Source of the DNA: Rossellomorea aquimaris
GTDB lineage: Bacteria; Bacillota; Bacilli; Bacillales; Bacillaceae_B
Assembly: GCF_003315075.1 (NCBI RefSeq)
Contig: NZ_QNRJ01000003.1
Coordinates: 186,001-250,000 of the forward strand
Direction of reading: 5' to 3'
DNA: 64,000 bases
The notes below the pieces were generated by a model. That model searched no databases, was not told the DNA's origin, and worked only from the letters and a program-made list of their open reading frames with translations. This document shows positions 28,257 to 36,737 of this stretch, one piece after another (position 1 is the first letter of the stretch; every line of letters begins with the position of its first letter). A program made the position numbers and the translations under genes.

Positions 28257-29210
28257 CCCCGCTTTGTTTAGGCGAAGCTTTCCGATTGTCATATAGAGAA
28301 TCAAACCAATAACCGTTAAGAAAGCAACCATATATTTTGCGGGAAGCGGTATGGCAGCAGGCGTAATGAAGCCTTCGATGATTCCGGCGATCACAAACAG
28401 GGGTACCGTCCCGAGGAGCAGCTGGACGGATCGTTTCGCCTGCTGCTTTAATTGGTAGCTCCGTGAGAAACGTCCAGGTACAAAGAGTTTATAGCCCATC
28501 AAAAGACCCGCACCGCCTGCAATAAAGATGGCTGTAAGCTCGATCATTCCGTGGGGGACGATGTAAGCCCAGAATTCATAGCTCATCCCCTGGTGCCAGA
28601 AGACAGCGGCCAGGGCACCTACAATGATTCCATTGTACACAAGCATATAGACCGTCAACAGGCCAAATGTCACACCGCCGGCAAAGGCAAGGAAGGCGAC
28701 TTTGATATTATTGGTCATAATGGCAGCCGACATTAGCGAAGAATCCACTCTTCCATCACTTTTCCCGAGATTAGAGGGGTCCACCCCTTGAGACATCTCA
28801 GCTGGCAGGATGGAATAAAGGTGAAGGGGATCATTCACGACAGAAATGAAGGCACCGAGAGCACCAATCGTAAATAAAAGCATCGCCGCGACAACGAACT
28901 TCCACTGTTCAAGCAGTAATCCGATAAATGTCGTAGAGAAAAAATGTCTAATCTGTTTTCCACTTGAGATCTGGTCTTTATATAATAGATTATGAGACTT
29001 TGATACGAGGCCGTTCAAATAATCGGTGACTTCTTCGCCGGGAAAATAGGTCTGGCTGTAGGAAAGGTTCTGGGCGGCCTTTTGATAAAGACGGTTGAAT
29101 TGATCAATGGCCGTGCCTGTTGTGTTCTTCCTCTTGCGAAGAGTTCCGAGGAGATCTTCTAACTGCTTCCAGTCGTCCCGGTGCTGTTTGACAAATTGCT
29201 TCACGTTCAT
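28248..29210 (-). CDS. Stage II sporulation protein M-like membrane protein (SpoIIM/DUF95 family)
   Basis: A 320-residue protein with a soluble helical N-terminal half (MNVKQFVKQHRDDWKQLEDL) and a C-terminal block of five to six TM helices. These include FVAAMLLFTIGALGAF and YIVPHGMIELTAIFIAGGAG, the SpoIIM/DUF95 hallmark. It is transcribed towards the DUF58 gene, with a nine-base overlap of the 3' ends. Related genes sit with MoxR/DUF58/RDD genes in other genomes. It is longer than the true SpoIIM (about 210 residues), so a role in engulfment is not implied. Confidence 0.85.
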   Translation of the reverse strand: MNVKQFVKQHRDDWKQLEDLLGTLRKRKNTTGTAIDQFNRLYQKAAQNLSYSQTYFPGEEVTDYLNGLVSKSHNLLYKDQISSGKQIRHFFSTTFIGLLLEQWKFVVAAMLLFTIGALGAFISVVNDPLHLYSILPAEMSQGVDPSNLGKSDGRVDSSLMSAAIMTNNIKVAFLAFAGGVTFGLLTVYMLVYNGIIVGALAAVFWHQGMSYEFWAYIVPHGMIELTAIFIAGGAGLLMGYKLFVPGRFSRSYQLKQQAKRSVQLLLGTVPLFVIAGIIEGFITPAAIPLPAKYMVAFLTVIGLILYMTIGKLRLNKAGLQ

Positions 29211-29314
29211 TGTGACACCTACTTGTTCTTTTGATTTCTTATCTCTTATTATAGTAAGTTAAGAAAAAAATAGAAACCATTAAAGGTAAATTCATCCATA
29301 AGGAGGGGATTGTA

Positions 29315-30118
29315 TTGCATGAAGAACAAGTCGATATTAAAACCCCCGAATATGTTTCCCTGCAATTTCAACCTGCAGGCTTAGGCAGCCGGGCTGCAGC
29401 CCTGTTGATAGATCAGCTGCTGTTAACAATCGTAAACATCCTGATCCTTGTACTCCTATTCTTTATAACGTCAGGGAATAATGGCATATTTAGCTTGTTG
29501 GAAATCAACTCGACATTATGGGGGATCGCCATCATCTCCATCTTCTTTCTCAACTGGGGGTATTTCTTTGCGTTAGAATTCTTCTGGGGTGGAAAGACGG
29601 TAGGAAAGCGAATGCTGGGGATCCGGGTGATGCAGGAAAACGGACACAGCGTCACGCTCTTATCCTGTTTCATTCGAAATCTATTAAGAATCATCGACAT
29701 GCTTCCCGTTTCCTATTTCATTGGTATGGTCATGATCTTCCTTCATTCCAAGCATAAGAGGGTAGGGGATCTCGTTGCCGGAACCATCGTCGTTCATGAG
29801 CGACGCGTCAAAGGAAAGCGAAAAGAAAAAGCCATCGAGAAGGAAATCCGTCGCCGGGGTTTGAGGAAAGAGGATTTAACGGTGGAAGAGTGGGAATTAA
29901 AGCAGCTCGGCGCGAAGGAATGGAATCTGGTCAAAACGTACAGCAACCGATTCGTTCAGCTCCCCCTTTCAGAACGAAACCAATTAACCAAAAAGCTTGC
30001 CCTTATCCTCTATCCGAAACTTGGATTAGACGTGCAGGATAAGACATATGAGGAGCTTGAGGATACCCTTCTCCTTTTATACCTGAGATTAAGCGAAGAA
30101 TGGGAATTCGAATGGTAG
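29315..30118 (+). CDS. RDD-family membrane protein
   Basis: A 267-residue protein. The RDD domain spans residues 10-150 with its characteristic GSRAAALLIDQLLLT, GKTVGKRMLGIRV and HKRVGDLVAGTIVV segments and three TM helices. A charged cytoplasmic tail of about 110 residues follows. TTG start after AAGGAGGGG. Divergent from the SpoIIM-like gene and so likely sharing its regulatory region. RDD proteins have been linked to cation exchange in some bacteria; the role here is unknown. Confidence 0.87.
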   Translation: MHEEQVDIKTPEYVSLQFQPAGLGSRAAALLIDQLLLTIVNILILVLLFFITSGNNGIFSLLEINSTLWGIAIISIFFLNWGYFFALEFFWGGKTVGKRMLGIRVMQENGHSVTLLSCFIRNLLRIIDMLPVSYFIGMVMIFLHSKHKRVGDLVAGTIVVHERRVKGKRKEKAIEKEIRRRGLRKEDLTVEEWELKQLGAKEWNLVKTYSNRFVQLPLSERNQLTKKLALILYPKLGLDVQDKTYEELEDTLLLLYLRLSEEWEFEW

Positions 30119-30122
30119 AAAG

Positions 30123-30156
30123 CAGCAAAGTCTGGAGAGGGCTTTGCTGTTTTTTA
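30123..30156 (+). terminator. Terminator after the RDD gene
   Basis: The stem CAGCAAAG / CTTTGCTG is followed by TTTTTTA. The rest of the 300-base gap to the phospholipase D gene is AT-rich and holds the TTTACA repeats listed next. Confidence 0.8.
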
Positions 30157-30280
30157 TTTGTCAGATGAAAAGGACTTTATACCTAATGAAGATTCCTCGT
30201 GGCTATTAAAGCAATCTTTCAAGAAATTAGATGGTTAGATAGAAAATTAAGTAAATATAGTAGGATGATTGTGATAGAGG

Positions 30281-30306
30281 TTTACAATTTCTATACATAA
30301 TTTACA
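30281..30306 (+). promoter_or_regulatory. Possible PhoP box (direct TTTACA/TATACA repeats)
   Basis: TTTACA (30281), TATACA (30292) and TTTACA (30301) are spaced 11 and 9 bases apart, close to the Bacillus PhoP pattern of TTHACA repeats every 11 bases. They lie about 115-140 bases before the secreted phospholipase D-like gene. This is a pattern call only. Confidence 0.35.
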
Positions 30307-30419
30307 AAATAATAAGAAAAATAGTGTCCATTATCCCATTACATTACAAAATGCGACAAAATATACTTGTACTGTAATCATTTAAATATATTTGTTTTTT
30401 AACTGAAGGGGGAAAGGCT

Positions 30420-32387
30420 ATGAGGACGAAAAAGATTTCATTATCGATTATCAGTATTCTGTTTTTACTGACTGGAGGTTTCATTCAGCCTCAAGAAAGT
30501 ATGGACAAGGGAGTGGCAGCTGCACCTCAGTCTGCCGTAATAAATGAAGTGGCCTGGATGGGGACGACGGGCTCTTACAACAATGAATGGATGGAACTAT
30601 CCAATACCACTTCATCCGACCTTTCCTTGGAGGGATGGACCATTGAAGCCCAGGACGGATCACCGAGTATAGCTTTAAGCGGATCCGTGCCGGCACAGGG
30701 GTATTTTTTACTGGAAAGGACAAGCGATGACACGATTTCAACTGTCGCAGCGGATCAAGTGTATACAGGAAGTCTTGGGAATTCCAATGAAGTTCTTTAT
30801 TTAAAGGATGCGTCGGGTTCGGTTATCGATGAAGTGAACAGCTGGTACGCTGGTGACAACACCACGAAAGCCACGATGGAACGAAACGATCGTTCTATCA
30901 GCGGTACGGATCCGGCCAATTGGAGCACCTCGACGGCTTCCTATGAAGGTGGATTTGGAACACCTAAAGTGGCTAATTCAGCTGTTCCTTCGGGAAGTGG
31001 AAGTGGAAGTGAATCACTTACCAATGTAAGCGAGGCGCCGGGTGCCATCAACGTCTACTTTAATAAAAGTGCATCGACTCAATATGCCATGCAGGGTAAC
31101 GAAGCAAACTACAACGTGAACCTTGAAGATCGTCTCATTGAACGTTTGAATGAAGCGACCACGTCCATTGACTTCGCCACGTATGAAATCAATTTGCCGC
31201 GAGTGGTCGATACATTGATGGCCAAAGCGGCACAAGGGGTGGACGTCCGGATTCTCGCTGATGCCAAGGATGGATCGGACCCTCATTACGCAGAGCGATA
31301 TGAAACTATGAGATTATATCTGGAGAAGCTTGTCCGCGGTCAGGATGGAATAGTAGGATCAGCGGATGATGCTCATATTTTATCAGATTCCCCTATGTTT
31401 GTAGTGGAAGATGCCGTGAAGCGGGCAGCTTACGATTTACCTGCAAGCTTCAGCGATTTCCCGCAGCGAAACGTGACGGTTGGCAGCACGGCGACAACAG
31501 GCTATATGTTTGTGGAAGGGGAATGGAAAGAAACGGACAGCTACTATTCTCCAGGGAATCAAATGCATAATAAATTTGCTGTTGTGGATGGGAAATGGGT
31601 TTTCACAGGAAGCTGGAATTTTACCGTAACAGGTTTATATGGTTCTGAGGAAAACATGAACCAGGGAATCCTGGACGGCAACCAGCAGCATGTCGTGGAA
31701 GTTCACTCTCCTGAACTTGCCTCCATTTATAAAACGGAATTTGAAGAAATGTGGGGGAGTGGTTCCACGACTCCGAATCATAAAGTATCGAACTTCAGCA
31801 CAAGGAAAGTCGATAACACACCTCATACGTTGACCATTGGAGGAGATACGGTAGAAGTGTACTTCTCTTCAGGAGACGATGCGGTGGGACGTATGACAGA
31901 GCTAGTGAAAACAGAAGCAGACGAAAATGCCTATTTCACCATTTTCGCATGGAGCGACCAGGCCCTTGTGGACGAATTGAAGAATAAGTGGGAAGGAAGC
32001 TATGTGGATAACCAGGGAACGTTGACCGGCTTTGATGTGAAAGGTCTATACGATGCCAGCTTCTGGAACCAATGGTGGTCAGCGAGCATTGAAATGACAG
32101 GAAGAACGGCTACCCAAACGAGTACGAACAATCCAAATACGCGCTGGGCAAACCCTGCACCCGTGTACAAGGCAAATGAAAGCCGCAAGCTTCATGCCAA
32201 AACGATGCTCATCGATGCAGACACCAACAGTGATCCGACCGTCATCGTAGGGTCGACCAACTGGAGTGAAAACGGCAATAATGTGAATGACGAAAACATG
32301 CTCATCATCCATGACGATGCCATCACGAATCAATTTCTTCAGGAGTTCAATGCAAGATATGTGAATGCTGGAGGAGTTGTACAGTAG
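30420..32387 (+). CDS. Secreted lamin-tail domain / phospholipase D-like protein
   Basis: A 655-residue exported protein. It has a Sec signal peptide (about residues 1-37), then a lamin-tail domain (VINEVAWMGTTGSYNNEWME ... NSNEVLYLKDASGSVIDEV, residues 40-155), a Ser/Gly linker, and two PLD half-domains. Both HKD motifs are intact: MHNKFAVVDGKWVFTGSWN and LHAKTMLIDADTNSDPTVIVGSTNWSENG. PLD-fold enzymes cleave phosphodiesters in phospholipids or nucleic acids. Lamin-tail domains are frequent on secreted bacterial nucleases, so an extracellular nuclease or phosphodiesterase role is as likely as a lipase. No wall-sorting signal is seen. Confidence 0.87.
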   Translation: MRTKKISLSIISILFLLTGGFIQPQESMDKGVAAAPQSAVINEVAWMGTTGSYNNEWMELSNTTSSDLSLEGWTIEAQDGSPSIALSGSVPAQGYFLLERTSDDTISTVAADQVYTGSLGNSNEVLYLKDASGSVIDEVNSWYAGDNTTKATMERNDRSISGTDPANWSTSTASYEGGFGTPKVANSAVPSGSGSGSESLTNVSEAPGAINVYFNKSASTQYAMQGNEANYNVNLEDRLIERLNEATTSIDFATYEINLPRVVDTLMAKAAQGVDVRILADAKDGSDPHYAERYETMRLYLEKLVRGQDGIVGSADDAHILSDSPMFVVEDAVKRAAYDLPASFSDFPQRNVTVGSTATTGYMFVEGEWKETDSYYSPGNQMHNKFAVVDGKWVFTGSWNFTVTGLYGSEENMNQGILDGNQQHVVEVHSPELASIYKTEFEEMWGSGSTTPNHKVSNFSTRKVDNTPHTLTIGGDTVEVYFSSGDDAVGRMTELVKTEADENAYFTIFAWSDQALVDELKNKWEGSYVDNQGTLTGFDVKGLYDASFWNQWWSASIEMTGRTATQTSTNNPNTRWANPAPVYKANESRKLHAKTMLIDADTNSDPTVIVGSTNWSENGNNVNDENMLIIHDDAITNQFLQEFNARYVNAGGVVQ

Positions 32388-32422
32388 GCTGGATGAACAG
32401 TTCCTGAATATATTACGAAACG

Positions 32423-32460
32423 AAAAAGGATGATTCTCTTTGGAGAACCATCCTTTTTGG
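32423..32460. terminator. Bidirectional terminator
   Basis: AAAAAGGATG-A-TTCTC / GAGAA-C-CATCCTTTTT separates the converging phospholipase D-like gene and the small membrane protein. It has A- and T-runs on both sides. Confidence 0.8.
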
Positions 32461-32477
32461 TTGGTGCCAATTCCTGT

Positions 32478-32765
32478 TTACTCCATCCCGGGAGCCTTCT
32501 GAATTTCAAATATAAGTACAATTGCAGTGATTGCGTGTGCAATCAACCGGATGACCGGGAAGAAGTTTAAGAAGGAAGCAAGGATACCAAGGACACTTCC
32601 AAGGATCGGCTGATCTTCTGATTTTGAGATATACAACACGCTCGCATGCCACAGAGCCACTAAACAAAGGAGAAATGGGATTGCATCTCCAGCAATATTG
32701 CCAAAGATAGGAACAGCTAAAAACAATTCAATTGAAAAGGACAACCATTTAATTCGTGAAAGCAC
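32478..32765 (-). CDS. Small membrane protein, 95 residues
   Basis: A GTG eight bases after AAGGAGGT opens a 95-residue protein with three to four hydrophobic helices (IELFLAVPIFGNIAGDAIPF; SVLGILASFLNFFPVIRLIA). A longer in-frame extension upstream has no ribosome binding site and an unlikely composition, so it is left out. Not recognised. The region 32766-32990 upstream has no gene. Confidence 0.65.
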   Translation of the reverse strand: MLSRIKWLSFSIELFLAVPIFGNIAGDAIPFLLCLVALWHASVLYISKSEDQPILGSVLGILASFLNFFPVIRLIAHAITAIVLIFEIQKAPGME

Positions 32766-32990
32766 GGACACACACCTCCTTATTTCAGTGTATGAATGAA
32801 TGGGGGGCGTGTGCCTGTTTGAGGGAATTGTTTTTGGGGAGGGGGAAGATTGGTGGAGGAGGGCATTGGGCTGACTTTGTCTATGTATGTAATGGCAGAT
32901 GTAATGAAAATATGGCACGGAGATCCCGGAAATGGCAGTTCGAAATACCCGGCGGAAAGCAACTCTCACATTACTTGTTCTCTAACCAAT

Positions 32991-33025
32991 AGAGCCCACC
33001 TTCTCATTCTAGGAAGGTGGGCTCT
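32991..33025. terminator. Terminator of the aeRF1-type gene
   Basis: The perfect stem AGAGCCCACCTTC / GAAGGTGGGCTCT lies immediately after the minus-strand gene. Confidence 0.75.
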
Positions 33026-33029
33026 ACTA

Positions 33030-33830
33030 TTATGCCAGCAGTTTCTCTATAACTTTATGTTCATTCTCATTCAGCAAGTTTTTACCGATTGTTTCGTGAA
33101 CCTCTTTATTCATGCTATCTTCCAATACAGCGGCTTCTTCTTTATCCCCGACGAGGACGATTCGTTCCCATTTTTCATCGGCGGCCTTTTTATCCAGGAT
33201 GCTGCCGAGGCTTTTCCACCAGCGTTGTTGATTGGCCTTGAGGCGATTTTCGAATTCTTCCTGCTGATTGGCTTTTCCGCCGCCGCTTCCCATGCTGACG
33301 TCTGCGTGGTGAGGACCCTCATGCTTTCGCCAATCATCTGTTTCTAAATCGAACTCCATAAATTCGCTGGACTGAATCTCTCCAAAGGCAGAGGTGAGGA
33401 TTTTGATTTGATTTTGCTGAAGAAGCACCAATCCAGTGTAAGGATAATCTTTGTGCAGGGATTTTAATTGATCCAGATGAGGGTTCTCCTCCCAATAGAA
33501 ATTCGTTTCAACGGGTACTTGAAGTTCGAAGGTTTCCCAAATACCGCTGTCTGCTGAGGCGAAGATGATAAAGCTTCTTGGCAGTTCACGTTCTAAACTA
33601 TATACATAGTTTTCTACTTTCGGACGGATCGATTGAAGCCTTTCTTTTTCCTCGGGAGCACTTTCAAGGTATTCTTCCAGACGGTTGAATCCGTTTTTGA
33701 GGGCGATTTTCCATTCGCCTCCCTGTTGATCGGGGTCGCTGCGGTCCGTATTCAAGTATACAGTCAATAATTTATCAGGTTTTTGTAAGTACAAGTTTTC
33801 CAGTACGCTCAGTGTTTTTTTGAAAGACAT
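33030..33830 (-). CDS. VLRF1/baeRF-type release-factor-like protein
   Basis: A 266-residue protein of the bacterial aeRF1-type (VLRF1/baeRF) group. LLTVYLNTDRSDPDQQGGEW near the N-terminus and FIIFASADSGIWETFELQVP in the first domain are typical. ADEKWERIVLVGDKE lies in the C-terminal eL30-like domain. A glycine-rich SMGSGGGKANQQEEF loop takes the place where the GGQ peptidyl-tRNA hydrolysis motif sits in true aRF1. The family is thought to act on stalled ribosomes; that is inference. The ATG follows AAGGAGG; an 11-residue upstream extension is rejected. Confidence 0.8.
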   Translation of the reverse strand: MSFKKTLSVLENLYLQKPDKLLTVYLNTDRSDPDQQGGEWKIALKNGFNRLEEYLESAPEEKERLQSIRPKVENYVYSLERELPRSFIIFASADSGIWETFELQVPVETNFYWEENPHLDQLKSLHKDYPYTGLVLLQQNQIKILTSAFGEIQSSEFMEFDLETDDWRKHEGPHHADVSMGSGGGKANQQEEFENRLKANQQRWWKSLGSILDKKAADEKWERIVLVGDKEEAAVLEDSMNKEVHETIGKNLLNENEHKVIEKLLA

Positions 33831-33965
33831 GTAATTCCTCCTTATAGAATGCTTACTTTTCATATAAACGGTAGAGCCCCCTCTTAAACATCATTTTGTA
33901 AAAAAAGGGAATTGACGAAAGGACTTTAATAGGAAAAAATAGGAGAGGGGAAGGGAGGAGAACCA

Positions 33966-34382
33966 ATGAATATAGAGAAGCAGTGGATTCAGGAAGATAG
34001 TGATTATATACGTAAGAAATTAATTGAATACAATATGTCACAAGTAGATGAGCAGACAAAGACGCCCCTGGAGCAAATCAGTTTTGTTATGAGAAACGAT
34101 GAAGATGAAATCGTTGGCGGGGTGGTCGGAGAAATGTTCTGGCATCATCTCCATATTGATTTTCTGTGGGTGGCAGATGACTATCGGCATGGAGGGTACG
34201 GCTCCAAATTGATTAACCGGATAGAAGCGTATGCCAGGGAGAAGGGATGCCATCTCGTTATATTAGATACATTCAGCTTTCAGGCCCCTCATTTTTATAA
34301 AAAATTAGGGTATAAGGAATTCGGAGTCCTTAAAGATTTTCCTAAAGGTCAGAGTCAGTATTTTATGGAGAAACGATTGTAG
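33966..34382 (+). CDS. GNAT-family N-acetyltransferase
   Basis: A 138-residue single-domain GNAT. The acetyl-CoA loop WVADDYRHGGYGSKLINRIE (consensus Q/RxxGxG/A) and a C-terminal APHFYKKLGYKEFG motif are present. The start follows GGGAGGAG. Substrate unknown. It is divergent from the aeRF1-type gene. Confidence 0.88.
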   Translation: MNIEKQWIQEDSDYIRKKLIEYNMSQVDEQTKTPLEQISFVMRNDEDEIVGGVVGEMFWHHLHIDFLWVADDYRHGGYGSKLINRIEAYAREKGCHLVILDTFSFQAPHFYKKLGYKEFGVLKDFPKGQSQYFMEKRL

Positions 34383-34413
34383 CAACCAGCAGGGTCTGGT
34401 TGTTTTTTTATTG
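34381..34413 (+). terminator. Terminator after the GNAT gene
   Basis: AACCAG-cagggt-CTGGTT followed by GTTTTTTTA, overlapping the stop region. Confidence 0.78.
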
Positions 34414-34544
34414 GAGTTTTTTCTTCTATAAAATCTCCAATATGCTTTTGAAGACATTTTCTTAAAGAAATCAGATAAATCATGTTTTATGTTCTTTCCA
34501 TCGGGTAAATATGTACTAAATAACACACGACGGGAGAGAGAAAA

Positions 34545-34778
34545 GTGAGCTATATTAACCAAGGTAGAGAGCGCATTCAATTTGATCGCAAGGGTAAGAA
34601 AAAGGATCTGCATATTCTGGAGTGCACACACTGTGAGAATGAATTCCGTTCAACGATGAATGTCAACCAAATCGAGTGCTCTCATTGTTCAACATCTACA
34701 GATCCTAAAATGGACCTTTCGATTTTTAAAGTCATCGGATTTATTGAAAATTTTCAAGGGAGTGAAGTTCGTTGCTAA
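34545..34778 (+). CDS. Small zinc-ribbon-like protein, 77 residues
   Basis: GTG start after GGGAGAGA. Two CxxC knuckles (LECTHCENEF and IECSHCSTST) about 19 residues apart predict a structural zinc ribbon, with a basic N-terminus (IQFDRKGKKKD). Its stop overlaps the next start, so it is probably co-translated with the tiny membrane protein. Function unknown. Confidence 0.7.
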   Translation: MSYINQGRERIQFDRKGKKKDLHILECTHCENEFRSTMNVNQIECSHCSTSTDPKMDLSIFKVIGFIENFQGSEVRC

Positions 34779-34894
34779 ACAAAGATAAATTAGCCGATTT
34801 GAAAATGGATTTTAACGATATTCTTTGGATGAGTTCCGGAGTTGCTATTATTCTATTATTACTCGCATTAGCAAATTTCTTTATCCTTGCCTAA
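34772..34894 (+). CDS. Tiny single-pass membrane protein, 40 residues
   Basis: A TTG start inside the end of the zinc-ribbon gene, preceded by AAGGGAG, gives 40 residues. The N-terminus is charged (LNKDKLADLKMDFNDILW), followed by one TM helix (SSGVAIILLLLALANFFILA). A terminator follows 17 bases after the stop. The coupled start and the terminator support expression. Confidence 0.6.
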   Translation: MLNKDKLADLKMDFNDILWMSSGVAIILLLLALANFFILA

Positions 34895-34911
34895 TCATAT
34901 TGTTGTGATTT

Positions 34912-34945
34912 AAAAAGTCCTGACTGTTTAGTAGGACTTTTTTTG
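34912..34945 (+). terminator. Terminator of the zinc-ribbon/mini-TM pair
   Basis: AAAAAGTCCT / AGGACTTTTTTT with an 11-base loop. Confidence 0.82.
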
Positions 34946-34965
34946 TTGGGCAAATCCCTCCATTG

Positions 34966-35006
34966 AAAAAGCCTGCCCGCTTTGGGATTAAAGCGGGCAG
35001 GCTTTT
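34966..35006 (-). terminator. Terminator of the aldehyde dehydrogenase gene
   Basis: A very strong stem, AAAAGCCTGCCCGCTTT / AAAGCGGGCAGGCTTTT. It serves the minus-strand gene and could also stop leftward or rightward read-through. Confidence 0.85.
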
Positions 35007-35016
35007 CTTTTGGTAC

Positions 35017-36465
35017 TTATCCTTTATAGTTTTCATCGTACTCTAGATAAACAACATGAGTTTCCAGGTATTCGTTAAGGCCGTGTTTTCCATCTGCTCC
35101 GCCGATTCCGGATTGACCGCGACCAGCGTGGAAACCATTGATGGCTTCAAAGTTCTCACGATTCACGAAGGTTTCTCCGTATCGAAGTTCATTCGCCGCC
35201 CTCATGATTTCATGGAGGTTTTCACTGAAGATCGAGGAAGAAAGACCATATTCCGTATCGTTGGCAAGCTCGATGACTTCATCAAAATCCTTGTATGTCA
35301 TAATTGGAAGGACCGGTCCAAAGATCTCTTCCTGGATGATCTCCATATCCTGTTTTACATCTACAAGAATGGTAGGCTCGTAGTAGAACCCTTTATCCAT
35401 ACTGAGCGGTTTCCCGCCGGTAAGGATTTTTGCTCCGTTTTCAACGGCTGTATTGACCATTTTGGTTACGGTCTCGAGGCGTTCTTTATTCACAAGAGGC
35501 CCGATGTCATTATCCCGGTTTGTCGGCTCTCCGACTGTCGTGTTTTTCATCGCTTGGGTCATTTTACTGATGAATTCTTCTGCTACATCCTCGTGGACAT
35601 ACACTCGTTCCGCGTTCGTACATGCCTGCCCGGAGTTGGTGATTCTGGACGTTTTGATCTTTTCAACGGCAAGATCAATATTTGCATGCTTGGTGACGAT
35701 GGCAGGGGCTTTACCGCCAAGCTCCAGGTTTACCTTTGTAATGGACTTCGATGCTGCTTCCATCACTTTTGAACCAGCCGGGTAACTTCCCGTCATGGAC
35801 ACCATGCGTACTTTAGGGTGACTGGACATTGGGTTTCCGATATCGGACCCTTTCCCGGTTACAAGGTTAAAGACCCCTTTTGGCAGCCCGATTTCGTCTA
35901 TGATCTTAGCAAACTCGCATGCTGTATTTGGTGTGTATTGACTCGGCTTCATCACGATCGTACAGCCTGTCACAATCGCAGGGGCAACTTTCCTGGCGAG
36001 GATGAACATAGGGAAGTTCCAGGGAACGATTCCTGCTACGACACCGATCGGTTTCTTGTATACAAGTATGTTTTCGTTCGAGCGTTCACTCTCAAGGATT
36101 TCACCTTCATATCTTAACGCCCAGCCTGCCATGTAGCGAAAATACTCGATGGCAAAATCGAGCTCACCCTCTGAAGCATCCAATGTCTTCCCGTTTTCTT
36201 CTGTCAGCATCTGAACAAATTGGTCTTTCCGTTCTCCCAGCTTATCGGCTATTTTATATAAATAGGAGGCTCGCTCCTTGGAAGGGACCTTCTCCCATGA
36301 AAGAAAAGCAGAATGAGCAGCATCAATCGCGTGATTGACATCCTCTTCCGTTCCCATCTGAATGGAAGAAATCGTCTCCTCATTCGCGGGATTGATCACA
36401 TCCAACGTCTCCTTCGACGTACTATCCACAAACTCACCATTAATATACATCTGATATTTCTTCAC
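35017..36465 (-). CDS. aldA: Aldehyde dehydrogenase, lactaldehyde dehydrogenase (AldA) type
   Basis: A 482-residue NAD-dependent dehydrogenase. It shows the ALDH motifs GIVPWNFPMFILARKVAPA, the catalytic glutamate segment NLELGGKAP and the catalytic cysteine segment SGQACTNAERVYVHE. The C-terminal ETFVNRENFEAINGFHAG followed by SGIGGADGKHGLNEYLET is close to what I recall of E. coli AldA, which oxidises L-lactaldehyde and glycolaldehyde. Single gene with its own terminator; start ATG after GAGGAG. Confidence 0.88.
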   Translation of the reverse strand: MKKYQMYINGEFVDSTSKETLDVINPANEETISSIQMGTEEDVNHAIDAAHSAFLSWEKVPSKERASYLYKIADKLGERKDQFVQMLTEENGKTLDASEGELDFAIEYFRYMAGWALRYEGEILESERSNENILVYKKPIGVVAGIVPWNFPMFILARKVAPAIVTGCTIVMKPSQYTPNTACEFAKIIDEIGLPKGVFNLVTGKGSDIGNPMSSHPKVRMVSMTGSYPAGSKVMEAASKSITKVNLELGGKAPAIVTKHANIDLAVEKIKTSRITNSGQACTNAERVYVHEDVAEEFISKMTQAMKNTTVGEPTNRDNDIGPLVNKERLETVTKMVNTAVENGAKILTGGKPLSMDKGFYYEPTILVDVKQDMEIIQEEIFGPVLPIMTYKDFDEVIELANDTEYGLSSSIFSENLHEIMRAANELRYGETFVNRENFEAINGFHAGRGQSGIGGADGKHGLNEYLETHVVYLEYDENYKG

Positions 36466-36547
36466 GATTACTCCTCCTCATAAAACTGTTTCTCATCATA
36501 TCTCCCTCTTTTCCCGTTCAATGGGGAAAGGTAAACATGGGGATGTG

Positions 36548-36563
36548 CGAGGGACGGACCTCG
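36548..36563. repeat. GGACGGACC repeat, single copy
   Basis: CGAGGGACGGACCTCG is a partly self-complementary copy in the aldA-yfmJ intergenic region. No gene was found between 36466 and 36737. Confidence 0.75.
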
Positions 36564-36645
36564 TTCCATTCATATATTAAGCTAAGACCTTGATATAAAA
36601 GGGATTAAATGAGTGTGTTGGTTCACTTCTGGAAATAAAATGAAT

Positions 36646-36729
36646 AGAGGGACGGACCTCGCTTCACTCAATCCTTCAACCAAAGTGTTGATTTAATAGG
36701 ATTTGGGTAAAAATGGAGGTCCGTCCCTC
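36646..36729. repeat. Inverted pair of GGACGGACC repeats
   Basis: AGAGGGACGGACCTC (36646-36660) faces GGAGGTCCGTCCCTC (36715-36729) across 54 bases. The pair can form a long hairpin just after the minus-strand reductase gene and may end its transcript. Confidence 0.7.
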
Positions 36730-36737
36730 AGTAAGGG

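Noticed and set aside
32766-32969. Longer N-terminus for the 95-residue membrane protein
   Set aside because: The extension is rich in His/Pro/Arg, lacks a ribosome binding site, and bypasses an excellent AAGGAGGT before the GTG start.
35056-35772. A 238-codon open frame antisense to aldA
   Set aside because: It is a mirror of the conserved dehydrogenase, has no ribosome binding site and no protein-like motif.
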